DNA from: Anseranas semipalmata
Lineage: Eukaryota; Chordata; Aves; Anseriformes; Anseranatidae
NCBI GenBank assembly: GCA_013399115.1
Contig: VXAA01005247.1
Location: forward strand, 929,788 to 993,787
DNA: 64,000 nt
Direction: 5' to 3'
The notes beneath the pieces were generated by a model. The model saw only the letters and a program-made list of their open reading frames with translations, was not told the DNA's origin and searched no databases. Positions 49,507-61,565 of the stretch are shown here, one piece after another. The position numbers were made by a program, and so were the translations under genes. The first letter of the stretch is position 1; the number at the start of each line of letters is the position of its first letter.

Positions 49507-52500
49507 GTAAGGCTCAGCATCCTTTGGATCTCCTTGTCGTGCGTTTCCCTTTTATTGCTCCCTATGCCACTTGATGGTTCTGCAGACTCGCTGGGAGCTA
49601 CATCCTATTTCTAGATCTTACTGACATATTAAAATCTCAGCATGCTTTCTCTCCTCCTCCACTTAAACACTGATGCTTCAAGCAAATGAATAAGGATAAT
49701 TATGGTTTTCTGGTCATGTTTTCACAACCCTGCTGTGTGCTCACCACACTGAAACGTCTCAAATACTGAAAAGCTTTTAAGTTGTTTGAAATCTGGGTTG
49801 TAGCTTTGCAGGTAGGCTCTGAGTGACATATCCCTTCATACGCTGCATAGTAAATATTTAAGGAGGAAGATGAGGAAGATCCTATGCTGTGAACTTGGTT
49901 CCTAGTTCCCTGATTTTCATGACTTAATTAAGGATCATGGTTCAATCAGTCTGAGGGTCACTCAGTTCTTACAACCTTTTCTTGGAAAACAATTTAGTGT
50001 TAGGTTGAAGCTCAGCATAGCAGGCCAAAGTTTTCACCTTTTAATACATTTCTTATTTTAGAGGAGTCTCATTCTGTATCCAGTATTCATTATTTTATGG
50101 TGGGATCAGAAAGCTTACACAAAAAGCAGTTAATGGTGAAGTTGTGACTGTGGTTTGTGCAGGAATTGCTTTCTGGAAGAGTGGAGGAAACTCGCATCTT
50201 TTCACAAAATATTCAAGTTTTTTAAAATGTTTGAAGAACTCAGGGCCTCACTAGTTAAGTTTAATAAAAAGCAAATCTCCATTTTAAATGAAGGGTCTTG
50301 GCAATTTATAGTGATCCTTGCAGGGAATACTGGAGCAGTTAAGACAAAACAAAAATTTGGAATTGGAGAATGGGACTGGGTTTAGTCACGGTATGGGGAA
50401 AATACCACTGCTTCCAGAAGCAGACTGATATTGAAATAAATACTAACCGCACATCAAAACATATGGGTGCAAGTATATGCTTTTATGGAGATGCATAAAG
50501 TAAAAGAGAAAAGTAAAAAGGGAAGCATGAAAAATGCCCTCACTGATCATAGACATATGTGTCATCAAGCCAATAAAGAGTCACTTCTGGCCCAGATAAA
50601 TATTATTATTCAAACAGCATAACTTCGTATTGTTGAAATGAAGTGCTGATAGTTGGGAAGTGCTGATCATGCGCCAAGTGCTGCAATAGGCATGCTGCAT
50701 CACCCAGTTCAGTGCTTCGGGAGCCGGGAGGTTTGAATGAAGGCTGGTTTGTTATTTTCCCCCATTGCTCGCAAGGCGTGCGCTCTATCTGGCAGCAACA
50801 CGGAGTGCCAGCTGTCCCCAGCAGTGTGCCACCCTCCCAGGTGGTTCCACTGGAGCTTTGGGCAGGGACAGTTCCAGAGGTGGTGACTGCACGTGTCCTC
50901 TCCCCTGTCCCTGATGTTTCCTCTGGCTCTGGTGGGAAGGGGAGAAGACCCGTTGCTGCTGCCTGCATCCCCTCTGCCTTGCGACGTGCTCTCTGAAACG
51001 GCAGCTGATGTGAGGTGCGGCAGCTCTGAGGTTTTGTGAGCTTTGTTCCACGGTTGATAGTCCTGTGGACAGGACAACCCATTTGGACGAGAAGTTTCAA
51101 AATCACCTGAGGAAACTTGTGGGAGTTTGCCTGGAGATGGCCTTGATCTCGCCTCAGAGAATTTCTTCTCCTGAATTGCGCGGACTTCAGACAGGAGCTC
51201 TTCTCCCTCTGCACACCCAGCACTGCAGGGCCAAAGCTCTTCCTGTTTCTGGTGGGCTGTTAATTCATTGCTGTTGTGCTCCGCGTGTCATGTCAGTTCA
51301 TGCCATCGTGTTCCTTGCGTGCCAGCAGTGCTCTGACTGACAGCTTATGTGGAATGTATTAAACCAAAATGGCCAATATTCATTACGCAGAGGGAGGGAG
51401 GTGTAGCAATGGGAACTCGGGTGGGTGGAAACATGGGTAGGACTCAACCCATTTATTTAGAGTTTGTTTACTTTCAAGATGTTTGCTTGGTTCAGTGGCT
51501 TCTAACCTTCAAATTAGGTCTTTTTCAAATATTTTTTTACCCCACATGGTAAACTTAAGGTCACTCTAGATTTCAAGTAGTGTGATGTGCATATGGGACA
51601 AATTCTTGTGTTTAAGCCCATGGGATCTGGACAAAAGGACGCACAAAGCACCTTGGCTGCAGCGTGTTTGCTGGTGCAGTGCTGCGGCTGCGCTGGTCTG
51701 TGCTGCGGGTACAGCATCAGTTCCTTGTACGCAGATCCCTTGCTCCAGTGAAGCAACTGTCTGATGCTCGCTAATGATGGTGAGGAATGTTCCCTGGCAT
51801 TTCTCCGTCGTTAATCCAGCTTGGGGAGTTTAGACCTGCCCCAGCTTCACTTTATTTTTTTTTTCCCTCGCTGCATTCATGGAGTGAGGAAACCCGAATG
51901 CATCAAAAAGTGGCAACCAGTGCCCAGACCGCGTGCTCTGGCGTGCTCCTCCATGCACAGGGTGTGCTGGAGAGTGCAATAGCAGGGCCGTATCCTAACC
52001 TGGATCTTTGCTTGAAACTTCTGCTCTGTGGGTCAGGAACGTGGCTGGAAGAAGTGCTGCAATAATGGGGTGTGAGAAGACCTGCATTAAGAAGATTGCT
52101 TAAAAGCCCATCGTGTTTGTTACCTTCACAAAGCCACTTCCAAAGTCTTCACGGTAGCCTGTTCTCCACAGGGGATGCAGTGTGTGGAAGAGCCCAAATT
52201 CAGTGTGGTGCAATGCTGATGCTGTAGGAGTTTGTGTTGGTGCTGTCCCGAAGTTCCTGAGCACTGGCATGTGCTCACAGCCTGTGTTGACAGCACCCCG
52301 GTGTGTAGGTACACAGACTTCGAGAGCTTATGTGCTTTAGAAGAAAACTATGCTTTCCTGAGCAGAGGAGGAGAGGTTGGCACTGCTCTGTGTGCAAGAA
52401 GGTGCATGTCAGCGCTGCTGCCAGTGCGCAGGACGAACTGCGAGAGCCACCCCAAGGCTCAGGCAAACGCAGCTGGTGCGTTGGCAAAGCCTCATACCAA

Positions 52501-52760
52501 CTCCTCCTCTGGAGGGGATTTTATCCATGGCTTATGAGGTTTGGAGGCTGCATCATGAATTTCTCTGCGGTATTCTTGGAGATCTGTGGGCAATCCTGTG
52601 TGATCCTGTGAGTGGCTGTGTCTAATCAAAGGGCATGGTCTCTCCCTAAAGAAGTCTGGCATCTCTGGGTCTGGGCTGGAGCTGCTGGGCAGTGCGTGTT
52701 GGCTGTCTTGCCCCAGATGACTCCAGAGAGGTTTTGCTCTGGGCTGAATACAAATTCAGG

Positions 52761-52850
52761 AACAAATAATATAACATAATAAATATAGTATTAATTATGC
52801 TAATATGTTATGAAATATAATAAATTGTGCATAATATATAATAAAAAGCT
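52761..52850. repeat. AT-rich low-complexity stretch
   Basis: Almost entirely A and T with ATAATA and TAATAT units, in intron 5. Confidence 0.85.
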
Positions 52851-55805
52851 GAATAAAAGTTCTGAAGCTGGAAAAGGCTGACTTAGTGCTCCTCAGTGCA
52901 CAGCTACTCTCTTGTTCTTCTTTACATTTCAACTTGAGATTCCTGCAATCTTTTTTTCTCCTTTCTGCAAATTGGGTACCAGCTTTCCCTAACAAGGGTT
53001 TGAATAAGTTGGGGCTTTTGCATTTTGCAAATTCCATAGACATTTTGGCAAGGGAGAGACAAGATAGACAATAAAATCTCTGCTGCCAAAAATGTTTCTT
53101 TCTACTTGTCACCCACTCACCCACCTCCGTGCTCTTCTGTCAAAGCTCCTTAGTGCCTCTGGCCTTTGCTGCCACGTGCCAGGCTTGTGTGTCCCGTACA
53201 ACCTGTCTCGTTCTGTGTGTCCCCTTTGCCTTGCCTTCATCCCCTGTGAGCAGCTGGGGGAGACCTCTTTGCCCCAGGCAATGAGGATCGAGGCTTTATT
53301 TTTACTTCTGTGGATCACGTTTTACCAGTGCTGGAGTTCTGCACCCAGAGCAAAGAGAACTGCTGCACTGAGTAGCAAACTTCCTTTGCACGTGCTCCCA
53401 TCCTAGCCCACCTCTGCGTTGGCACCAGCGTTTTCCTTCCAGCGCATGTTGCACAGTGTAATGCAATACTGCTTTACACACCTGGAAAATAAACTTCCTC
53501 TGTTAGATTTGCCAACACACTCAGGGTTTGCTGGCCTTGCCCTCCCCATGTCTCATTGCTTATGAACTTGAATGCAACATTCACTGTTCCGCTCGTGAGA
53601 GCGCCCGGTGTTTCCTCATCGCTGGTGCGTGCATACATCTTGGACTCCAGCCTATACAACAAAAGCTGCCAGCTCTCTTGCCCTACCCTCCTTTCATGTC
53701 AAGCTGCCTGTCTTTTCATTGCCCAACTTGCAGTCCTGTGGCCATCTCGGTCTCGTGTAGTGGGGCTGGCTGGCTGGCTCCTACTCTCCAGCATCCGTGC
53801 TCTTTGGGTTGGAGCTTGCAGAAGCCATATCTGCTGCCAGGAACACCGTGGGCTACTGAGCAGGAGCTGGGAGCTGCTGAAGCTTAGATCTCCAGATCTA
53901 TGGAAGGGTCTCCCAGTGACTTAGTTGTAAGCTCGGTTATCCACGTGTATTGTGGGAAACTGCAATGGCTAGAGGGGTGCTTTGTGTTCGTCTGGGCTCT
54001 GTTCTCTTCTTGCCTTTCTTTTTCAAGGCTTTGAGAACTGCTGCCTGAAAACCGTCAGTGGTGACAACTTCAATTTACAAGCTTTCTTTCCTGTCACTGA
54101 ATTTAAGAAGCTGGGTTTAGATTTATAGTGATCTCTGAAATCTACTGTACAGCTGGAATTTAAATAGTGAAATTCTAGCACTTAGTTTCAGGTGAAATGG
54201 GTATCAGTATTGATGTGTTTGCACAGGGATAGGAGAGCTTTGTGACACATTCGGTATGTTATTGCACAGGCCCCTGACCGTAGCTGGATGCTTTTAAGGA
54301 AGTGGGTAGGAACTGGTCAAGCACATGTTGATGATAAATTTGGAAAGATAAATTAGTCTTTTCTTTCAAAACAGCCAAGTTTGGAAAAATAACACCCTAC
54401 TTGGCTAGTGAAGCACTGTCAAGTTTATTGTGCATTAGAGCTAACCTCCATATAGCTCTGCAGCCACGCGGTTGACTCTTTGCCAGTCCTTAAAATATGT
54501 TCTGTAAACTAAGATCTTGGTCAAGTTGGCTGTGTTCCCCTTTTCCTCTCTCTGTTTGTGTGTTGGGGGATTTATTTATTTAATTTCCAATTTGTTTCAA
54601 AGACTTGCAAGAGTTGCTTTACAAAAGAAAGAAAAGAAAGTTAAAGGAAATGAAAGTTTTCAGTGGAGTCTGTAGCCACGATAGCTCCATGAACAGCGAT
54701 GCTTGTGAGCACTTGGCAGCCAGCAGACCAGTGCTTACCAAGAGGAGCTGTTGAAACAGACCCCTGGTGGGAGCATAAAGTCTGGCTGGCTTCCAGCTCG
54801 TGGAGAGCAAAGTGGCTGTATATTAGAGCTCTCGAAAGTTTTATAGCAGATATTTCCTAATTCTCCCCTATCTCAAGGGAGAAGGGAGCGTTCCTATGCA
54901 GCCTTGTAACACAGTATAGTCTGATCCTAGCCAACTCTATTAAAATACACTCTGTTGCCTATGTTTGTCATTCTGCTCCTGAAGGTGGCACATGTAATGC
55001 CCAGGATGAGGATCAGCGGAACCAGCTGGCCTTTTCCACCTTCAGGGCTGTTGTTGTTTGCTCCCATGGGTGCTGGTGACCACCTCCATGGCCTGAGCCC
55101 CCAGCAGCGTGTGAGCAGATGAGGAGGATGGAGCACGGTTATGCCTGTGAACACAACGTGACAGACTCTGTCCTTGCCTCTTGGGAGGAGGCAGGACCCT
55201 CAAGCTGATGTAAACTGGTAGATCTCTGCAGGAGCCCCTTACCCATCAATACCCTGTGGGACCTCCTATTGCACTGCACTGGTGGCTTGGGGAGGGTCTT
55301 GGCCATGGTGTGGGTGTAGTCAAGGGACTCCACAGCACCTCTGCAGGTGGTTGAGGTTGGTCCAAGGCTCCCTGCTGTAAATGGTGATGATGCCCCAGAT
55401 TTGTTGAGGCTCTTGATGGGTAGGTGGAGCTTTTGGTCCCAGGTGTAATTGGGCCAGCCCATTGCACATGAGGATTTAGTTGGTTTGCAGCCAAAGCTTC
55501 ATACCTTGCATCTCTTGACATAGTCGCCTCCTTTTTAGCCTAACTACCAGCATTAGTTGTGATGGAGAGTTCTGCACCTTTGATCTTCTGGCCGCAGGGT
55601 AAAGATGCTGTGACACCTCAGCCTGTTCTGGTGTTTGTGTGTGTGTTGGGTATCTCGCCATGGCTCTGCAGTAGGAAAACGAAAGGCTAGGATTATATGG
55701 CAAGTATCGTTAGGCTTAATGTACAACCTGGGTCACAGAGAAAGAAGTCTCTTTGTACATTCTTCTCATGTTCTTTGCTTTTACTTTTATGTGTATTCAC
55801 ACAGG

Positions 55806-55821
55806 AAAAAAAAAAAAAAAA
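55806..55821. repeat. Poly(A) run, 16 bases
   Basis: Uninterrupted A run; no retroposed sequence is recognisable upstream. Confidence 0.9.
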
Positions 55822-57018
55822 GCAGCAGTAAATGACTGGGGCCCTGTTGCGCTGAACTACGTAGGTAAGCTCAGAGTTATCCCTAGGTAGTGCCACTATC
55901 CCTAGGGTTTCGTCTGAGCGTTGGCTAAGGTACAAAACACAGATAAAGGAGATGGGATGAGGATGGCTGGCAAAGACAGCAAAATAAAGGGTGTAGCAGA
56001 GAAACCTGAAGCTTTCCCTCGCTGCGAGGTGATAGCGGATGGCAATGACGTAGATTTTCTTTGGCTGGAATGGCCTAAGCTGCTGAGCTTAGCAGTTCCT
56101 GCCAGGAAAGAGCTGCAGCATCGAGGGGACCAGCAAGGTTTGGAGCTCCAGATGCAGGAGGGAACAGGATTGGAATGGGGCATTTTGTTGGGCAGCATGA
56201 ACCGCAGGCAAAGCGACGGGGATGGAGATGTAGGTGCAAATGCTTGGAATCAGCATGGGCCCTGTAGGTATCGCTGCCAGGTTGGAGGGTTGTTCACTTG
56301 CTGCCGTTGTGTGCCTCCGTGGTGTAAACACCCAGCGCAGCCACACCGAAAGGCTGAGTTGTAGAGCTTGCCTGACCTAGTTATTCTGGAGCTGCTCTCC
56401 TTACGTGGTATAACAGGTTGCGGCCGGCAGCGTGGGCCTCCTCGCTGCCACCTCTGCTCCCAAATAAGCCTTGAGCGCTGGAAAGCCACTAAGCATTTTG
56501 CTCTGCAGGGACCTGACCTTGCACATTTGGGCTCCTGGGACATATCTGGGGGCTCTGGAGCCCTGGTGGGAAGCTGCAGTGGTGTTGGGTGAGGGTACGG
56601 GAGGTGGTGTTGCTTTGTTCACTTGTGCTGGGTCCACACCCAGCTAATTACCGTCCTCATTTGAACACGTTCTTGTAGACATTTGGTTCCTTCCTTTCCC
56701 TCTAATTGCACCCTTCTGTCAGCTTTTTTTTAATCAGCTTTCAGAAATCACAGGTAATTATATTCAATATTATAGCTGTCTTGAGGCTATTCAATCATAG
56801 CACGGATTTTTGGGGGCATCTTTGGTTAATATAAGTTTTTAAAGAGGCTGGTTTGAGGGAAGAGGTGCTTTAATGTCTTAATTCTCGAATCTTCATGTGA
56901 AATACTTCTGTTGTCAGCCTTTAACCTCTGGAGGTTAGATGTGCTCTGAAGAAACTATCAGTTTTCATTTCTTCCTCTGGCTCTGAAGAGTTAAAGATGA
57001 CAGTTCCTGTGTTGCTTT

Positions 57019-57038
57019 AAAAAAAAAAAAAAAAAAAA
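57019..57038. repeat. Poly(A) run, 20 bases
   Basis: Uninterrupted A run set between TTT and CTTTAAAG; no retroposed body is recognised. Confidence 0.9.
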
Positions 57039-58240
57039 CTTTAAAGTGTCTAAAGATTTGCTTAGCACAGTTAATGCTCATCTGGCTATCGTCATTCTTG
57101 TTCTGTGTTTTCATCAGGATTTCAGACTTGTATCTCTGACAGTCAATTCTCATGTTGATGCTGTGTCTAATGAGGGTTCACCGCTCTATTCATGACCAGG
57201 CCTTGTGATTTTTATCACATTCATAAGCCTGTTTCTGTGCAGGAAAAGACTTGAGCTCCTATCTGAACCAGGGGCTAAATTGTGCCCGTGGGGAATGAAG
57301 GCAGGAGTCGTTCTTTACTAGGTGCTGAGATACTGATGTATTCCTGCTGTACTGTCATTGCCACTCAGTCTGGACATCTGCTACAATCTTTTAATATTCT
57401 GATGTTTGTCAGTATGACAAAAGCCACCTGAATCCACTGGACCAAATGCATGGTTTAGATAAGCCAGTGGCCTTTTGGGGAACTACACAAGGGGACGAGT
57501 TTGTCTCCCTGGTTGAAATGACTGGTCCCTATGCAAACTCTAATTGAAAACTATCAGTTTCACCCCTTCCCTAGAGCTGCGCCCTCTATTCTGTTTAAAC
57601 TTATTTACATCTAAAATGCATAAGACTCAGATTCCATTATCTGAATTACATCCATCTACTTAACCTCATGCTAGTGACCTTGTTCCCACTTGGGACACAT
57701 CTAGGAAAACTTTCCATCTTCATCTAAAACATACGGCCATGAGAGTCTTCGCTGGCCTGGCTCCCAGGGCCCCCACCTACTTACTGAAGCCTGCACTTCA
57801 ATTACCCTGCCAATTGCAGGCTCTGCAAATGAATCTTTTTACAGCCATTCTTCCCCATCTATTTTTGAAATTTGACCTTGCTGCTAAAGCAATGCTAAAT
57901 CAGAGACCCCTGTTTGCCAGTCTTGGGAGCTGAAGGATCATTACAAAATCAAAATATTGTCTGAGAGCGGAGAGAGCCGTGGTCCTGGCTCCTGTTGGAG
58001 TGACATGTACTGCTATACAGATTTGTGTCGAGTCAAAGGCTGTCCAAACTCCTTGACAGCCCAGGGCTGGATTACATTATAGCAATGGCCAACTGGGGAA
58101 CCAGATGGCAAATAATGTTATATTATGATGGAAAATAATTCCAGGCTCGGAGGGAATTGTCCAAGAGATGTCACTTGTAATGCATTCATCTGTTAGATAA
58201 AGGCTGCGCTGGGCTTTGGATCCCTTGCTTGCAGTCTTCT

Positions 58241-58303
58241 CTCTGCCACTTAGCTACCGCGTGACCTCAGGTTAGTCCCTTTACCTCTGTGTCCATCTTT
58301 CCT
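58241..58303 (+). repeat. Probable MIR core fossil
   Basis: CTCTGCCACTTAGCTACCGC, GTGACCTCAGGTTAGTCCCT and TTACCTCTGTGTCCATCTTT with CC match the MIR core in order with few gaps (ctgccacttactagctgtgtgaccttgggcaagtcacttaacctctctgtgcctcagtttcc). The best-preserved core in the window. Confidence 0.62.
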
Positions 58304-58631
58304 TCTTTGATTTTAGCCCCTTTAAAGGTAGGATTCTTCTGATTGCTCTTTTACGTTTTTTCTTTTTGTGCATACTATTACTGTGTGGTGATACGTGGTG
58401 ATAATTAGGTCTGGTCCAGCCTGTTTGCAACAGTCGGCTCTGCATCACTGCACTAAGGTGGGACAAAAAGGCTTTTAGAGCATTTTTAGGTACTGCTGTG
58501 GTCAAGACCTGGAACGGCTGTTTGAGAGTGCAGGGGAAAAAAAAGTAATAATTTGAAGAAGTACTGGCTTGAAGGTGGAGCAGGGTAACTCACAGCATTG
58601 CTGCTGTGCCCTCTGAGGTGCCATCTGGCCT

Positions 58632-58778
58632 TCGCTGTGTGAGCAAAAAGGAAGGAGCAAGCTGCCGCCGCATCAGGGCGGCTGGGCCGGTGGTTCAGCT
58701 CACGGGGAGTGGTGCGACTCCAGCCCAGCGACGAGCGGGGCTGATCCGCGGAGCTGGGGGTGCAGCGCTGCGCCTGGC
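58632..58778. promoter_or_regulatory. CpG-rich spot in intron 5
   Basis: About 15 CpG in roughly 150 bases (for example GCCGCCGC, GATCCGCGG). No associated exon is seen. Confidence 0.3.
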
Positions 58779-59609
58779 GTGTCCTGCCTGTCCCCTTCTC
58801 CCAGCCCACATTCGCTTCTGCCTCTAGTGATGTATCACTTTGCCTCGTAAGTAGCTCCCAATTCGTAACTGGGGATATCTATAACCACACAGAAAGTGTT
58901 TTTTGCAGAACTGGAGTGTTTGAGTGCAAATGAGTGTTTTGTGCTCAGCACGTTTCTATTTCGTAGCATCAGGTATCTCCCTGAAAAAAAAGAATGGGGA
59001 AGGTGCTCTGGTAAAGATACCTTTGGCGTCTTGTTTAAAATAGGTCAGGCTATGGAGGACTTTTCTACCTGCTCGTTCCTAAACACAGCTTCTAAGCAAA
59101 GGCATCAGAAAGCGAGGACATCGGCACTGCAAAACCCTCATCATGCAAGCAGTGACCGAAACTTTGTCTCCTGAAGAAGGCAGTCCCGTTCAGCCTATTA
59201 AAAACCTAAATGAAGTGGTTTATGAGTTCACTTTCAGCATTCGTGGAAGTGCTGTAACAGCCTGGTAAAGTGACCAGAGTTTCCTGAAGCTTGTGTTTAG
59301 GACCAAGTAAATCAACACGTCAGAGCAGCCTCATAATTGCTATGGCTAATTAGTTAATGTTTGGGACGTGCTTTGAAGATGAAAAGTGAAGAGGTGTTCA
59401 GTTATTAAGTCTCAAACACCCCTGTAATGCTAGCAGCAGCTATTGCTGTGGGTCAGCAGGGACATGCTGCTGAAGTGGCTCACCCACATGCTACAGAGCT
59501 TTCCTTGGAGCCTGCAACAAAGAGAGAGGGCCTTTGATGTGAGAATTGCATTTGGATAGGTAAATCTCCCCATGAGCTTGTTGTACGCATAGAGGTGATG
59601 AGCCCCATG

Positions 59610-59692
59610 TAGCCGATTCTGCCTCGGGGCAGGGAGGTGGTCTTGATGAGCTTTTATGGTCCCTTCTGGCCCTGTTTTCCCTGATTTTGTGG
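59610..59692 (+). mobile_element. Old CR1-like 3' tail
   Basis: GGGGCAGGGAGGTGGTCTTG, then ATGAGCTTTTATGGTCCCTT and CTGGCCCTGTTTTCCCTGAT follow the order of an older CR1 subfamily tail (the GGTCCCTTCTGGCC type). The end is eroded to ATTTTGTGG. More diverged than the two other CR1 copies. Confidence 0.75.
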
Positions 59693-61326
59693 TCCAGGGA
59701 CAGCTTTGCTGAACTAGAGCTTGTCTTTCCTGCTCAGCAGAGCTTTCTGGGTAATGGCATTTTCTCAAGTCTGGGTTCCCCATGTGCTGGTGCAGAGCAT
59801 GGTGTCGGGATGACCTGATGTCCCATATCCTCCCACTGTCACTGTTTCTTCAGAGGCTGTTTGAGCAGATGCAATTTAAGCTAAAAAAAGGTAGCTCAGA
59901 TGTGCATGACAAAGACTAACCCGATGCAGACCTGGAAGTAACAAAGTGCCTTAAAATTGCACCTATGTGAAGACTGGGCTGCAAACCTTGCCTCTTCTCT
60001 AGAGCATCAACATTAAAGAGATCTGAAGGAGAGGAGAATTTGAAGCTTTTTTTTTCCTCCTATGTTGTGATGTGCCCCTCCTCTTCTAATAAAATGTCTG
60101 GGAATGCTTTGGAGGCTACTTCTGCATAGCTGTTGCCACACCTGTTGGGAAGGGGAAATTCCTCGTAGTCTGCCCTTATGGAGCCGCCCGGGGGAGCGCT
60201 GCTGCTGGAATGTTTTATTGACAAAGCTGGCAAAAAGCTTCCTTTCCATGAAAATTGAATTATTTGTTTGTTCGCTTTTGAATTTAGTCTCTGTGGGCCA
60301 GACCTGCAGCTGTGGTAAATTAGCCCAGCTCCAGATGTGCCCTATATATTTAGAGATGTCATTTCCCTGTATCTATGTAAGTCTGTAGATCTTCCTGCTG
60401 CACTGGTTTGGGCACTATTTCAGCTTTTGGTCTGCTTTGTCCCTCATTCAGCCAGCAAATCCTGGGGACAAGAGGATGTGTTGGGGCCTTGGTGGCAGGG
60501 GACAGGCATCGTGTACACTACCTTCACTTGCAGAAGGTTAACAAGAAAAAAATCTCTTTGTATGAAAATTCAAGGGATGGCTCCTGGGCAAAGTTTTGTG
60601 CTTTACATGTGGTTTGCAGGATGCAGTAGGTATCAGGGATGGCTTTGACAACCTGAGAGTCGAACTGCAAGTGCATCTCCTTTACTCTTCCAGTCTTACT
60701 GCTGGTCCCAAAATAGAATCAAAACCAGGATTTCTGCTTGCTAGAGACTGGTTTGGAAAGATTGCACTTAAGATTGCAAGCTAGAAAAAAATGATCCATG
60801 TGTACTTTTGACGTTTTAGTATTTATCATCAGCTGCACACCTTTGAAGTCACCAAGTGCGTTGTGCTTTCAGGGCACGACTACAAGACTCTGCCTGGTTT
60901 TGGAGTGGGGTCAATAACGGAGATTTCCAGGGTGGGAGTCCGTAGATTTTCCCTGAGCATTGCAATGAAACGTGTACTTGCAGGATTTGGAGCCTGTAAG
61001 ATCTCTAGACTGTGTGTGGTAAAAGAAAATTAGTTGTACTAGCCTCGTGATTAATAAGGATCGTTTATCTAGCATCATGGGTGTGCATACCACCATCAAA
61101 ACAAAGAGCTGAGGTCTCTGCCCTGGGGAGGTGGTGTGCTTAAAGCCATAAATACCTCTAGTTCAACCTGGTCTCCCTGGTTCATGGCAAGTTTTCTGAA
61201 GTGTGCAGGATCAAGTACGTGACAGGGCGTGTGCAATAAAACACAGATTTAGAAAGACAACATACAATGGCAAGAAAAGGGGGTGAGAGAGGCTGGGGAC
61301 TGTCTATGCACACACACCAAGTGTTC

Positions 61327-61491
61327 ACGGAAGGGGGGGAAGTATTCCCCGGGCGGCGGGAGCAGCGGTGACAGGCGGAGGGCTGGGACTCGCTCAGAGC
61401 CGCGGCTCCCACCCAGCTGCTGCTGGCAGGAGCGCTGCTTTTCAACGCCGCGCTGTACGAACTGCCCTCGGCGAGCGGGCGCTCACCTTCT
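61327..61491. promoter_or_regulatory. FRMD4B: CpG-dense block abutting FRMD4B exon 6
   Basis: About 18 CpG in 165 bases, ending 17 bases before the exon 6 boundary. The frame of exon 6 is open upstream through at least 61368 but contains no ATG there, so it does not supply an alternative coding start by itself. It could be an internal promoter, a methylation-sensitive splicing element, or a GC-rich accident. Confidence 0.4.
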
Positions 61492-61508
61492 CCTTTCTCT
61501 GTGCACAG

Positions 61509-61565
61509 GGGCAGATCGAGGTGGAAAGTGAGACGGTCTTCAAGTTGGCGGCCCTTATTTTGCAG
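61509..61565 (+). CDS. FRMD4B: FRMD4B coding exon 6 (F2 lobe, residues 168-186)
   Basis: 57-nt exon, phase 0 on both sides, encoding GQIEVESETVFKLAALILQ (19 residues), the F2-lobe turn and second helix. Mammalian FRMD4B differs by only conservative changes as I recall (Glu/Asp, Val/Ile, Leu/Phe). The acceptor is pyrimidine-rich, ending GTGCACAG; the donor is CAG followed by GTGAGC. The length is divisible by three, so it could be skipped in frame. The sequence immediately upstream is an unusual CpG-dense block. Confidence 0.95.

Larger units (their letters stand above)
49507..61508 (+). other. FRMD4B: FRMD4B intron 5 (12,002 nt)
   Basis: GTAAGG to CTCTGTGCACAG. Contents: an AT-rich low-complexity stretch (52761-52850), poly(A) runs at 55806-55821 and 57019-57038, a probable MIR core (58241-58303), a CpG-rich spot (58632-58778), an eroded CR1 tail (59610-59692), and a CpG-dense block right before exon 6 (61327-61491). 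A 205-codon frame on the minus strand (50606-51223) resembles nothing I know and is probably chance. Confidence 0.85.

Noticed and set aside
50606..51223. 205-codon minus-strand frame in intron 5
   Set aside because: No similarity to reverse transcriptase, transposase or any other family I recognise; no poly(A) tail or flanking repeats marking a retrocopy.
57739..57933. 64-codon frame in intron 5 with a Leu-rich protein-like look
   Set aside because: Starts from an ATG but is short, with no splice sites in register and no family match.
61368..61508. In-frame upstream extension of exon 6 as an alternative protein start
   Set aside because: The open stretch begins at a GTG and contains no ATG, so it is not a credible vertebrate start.
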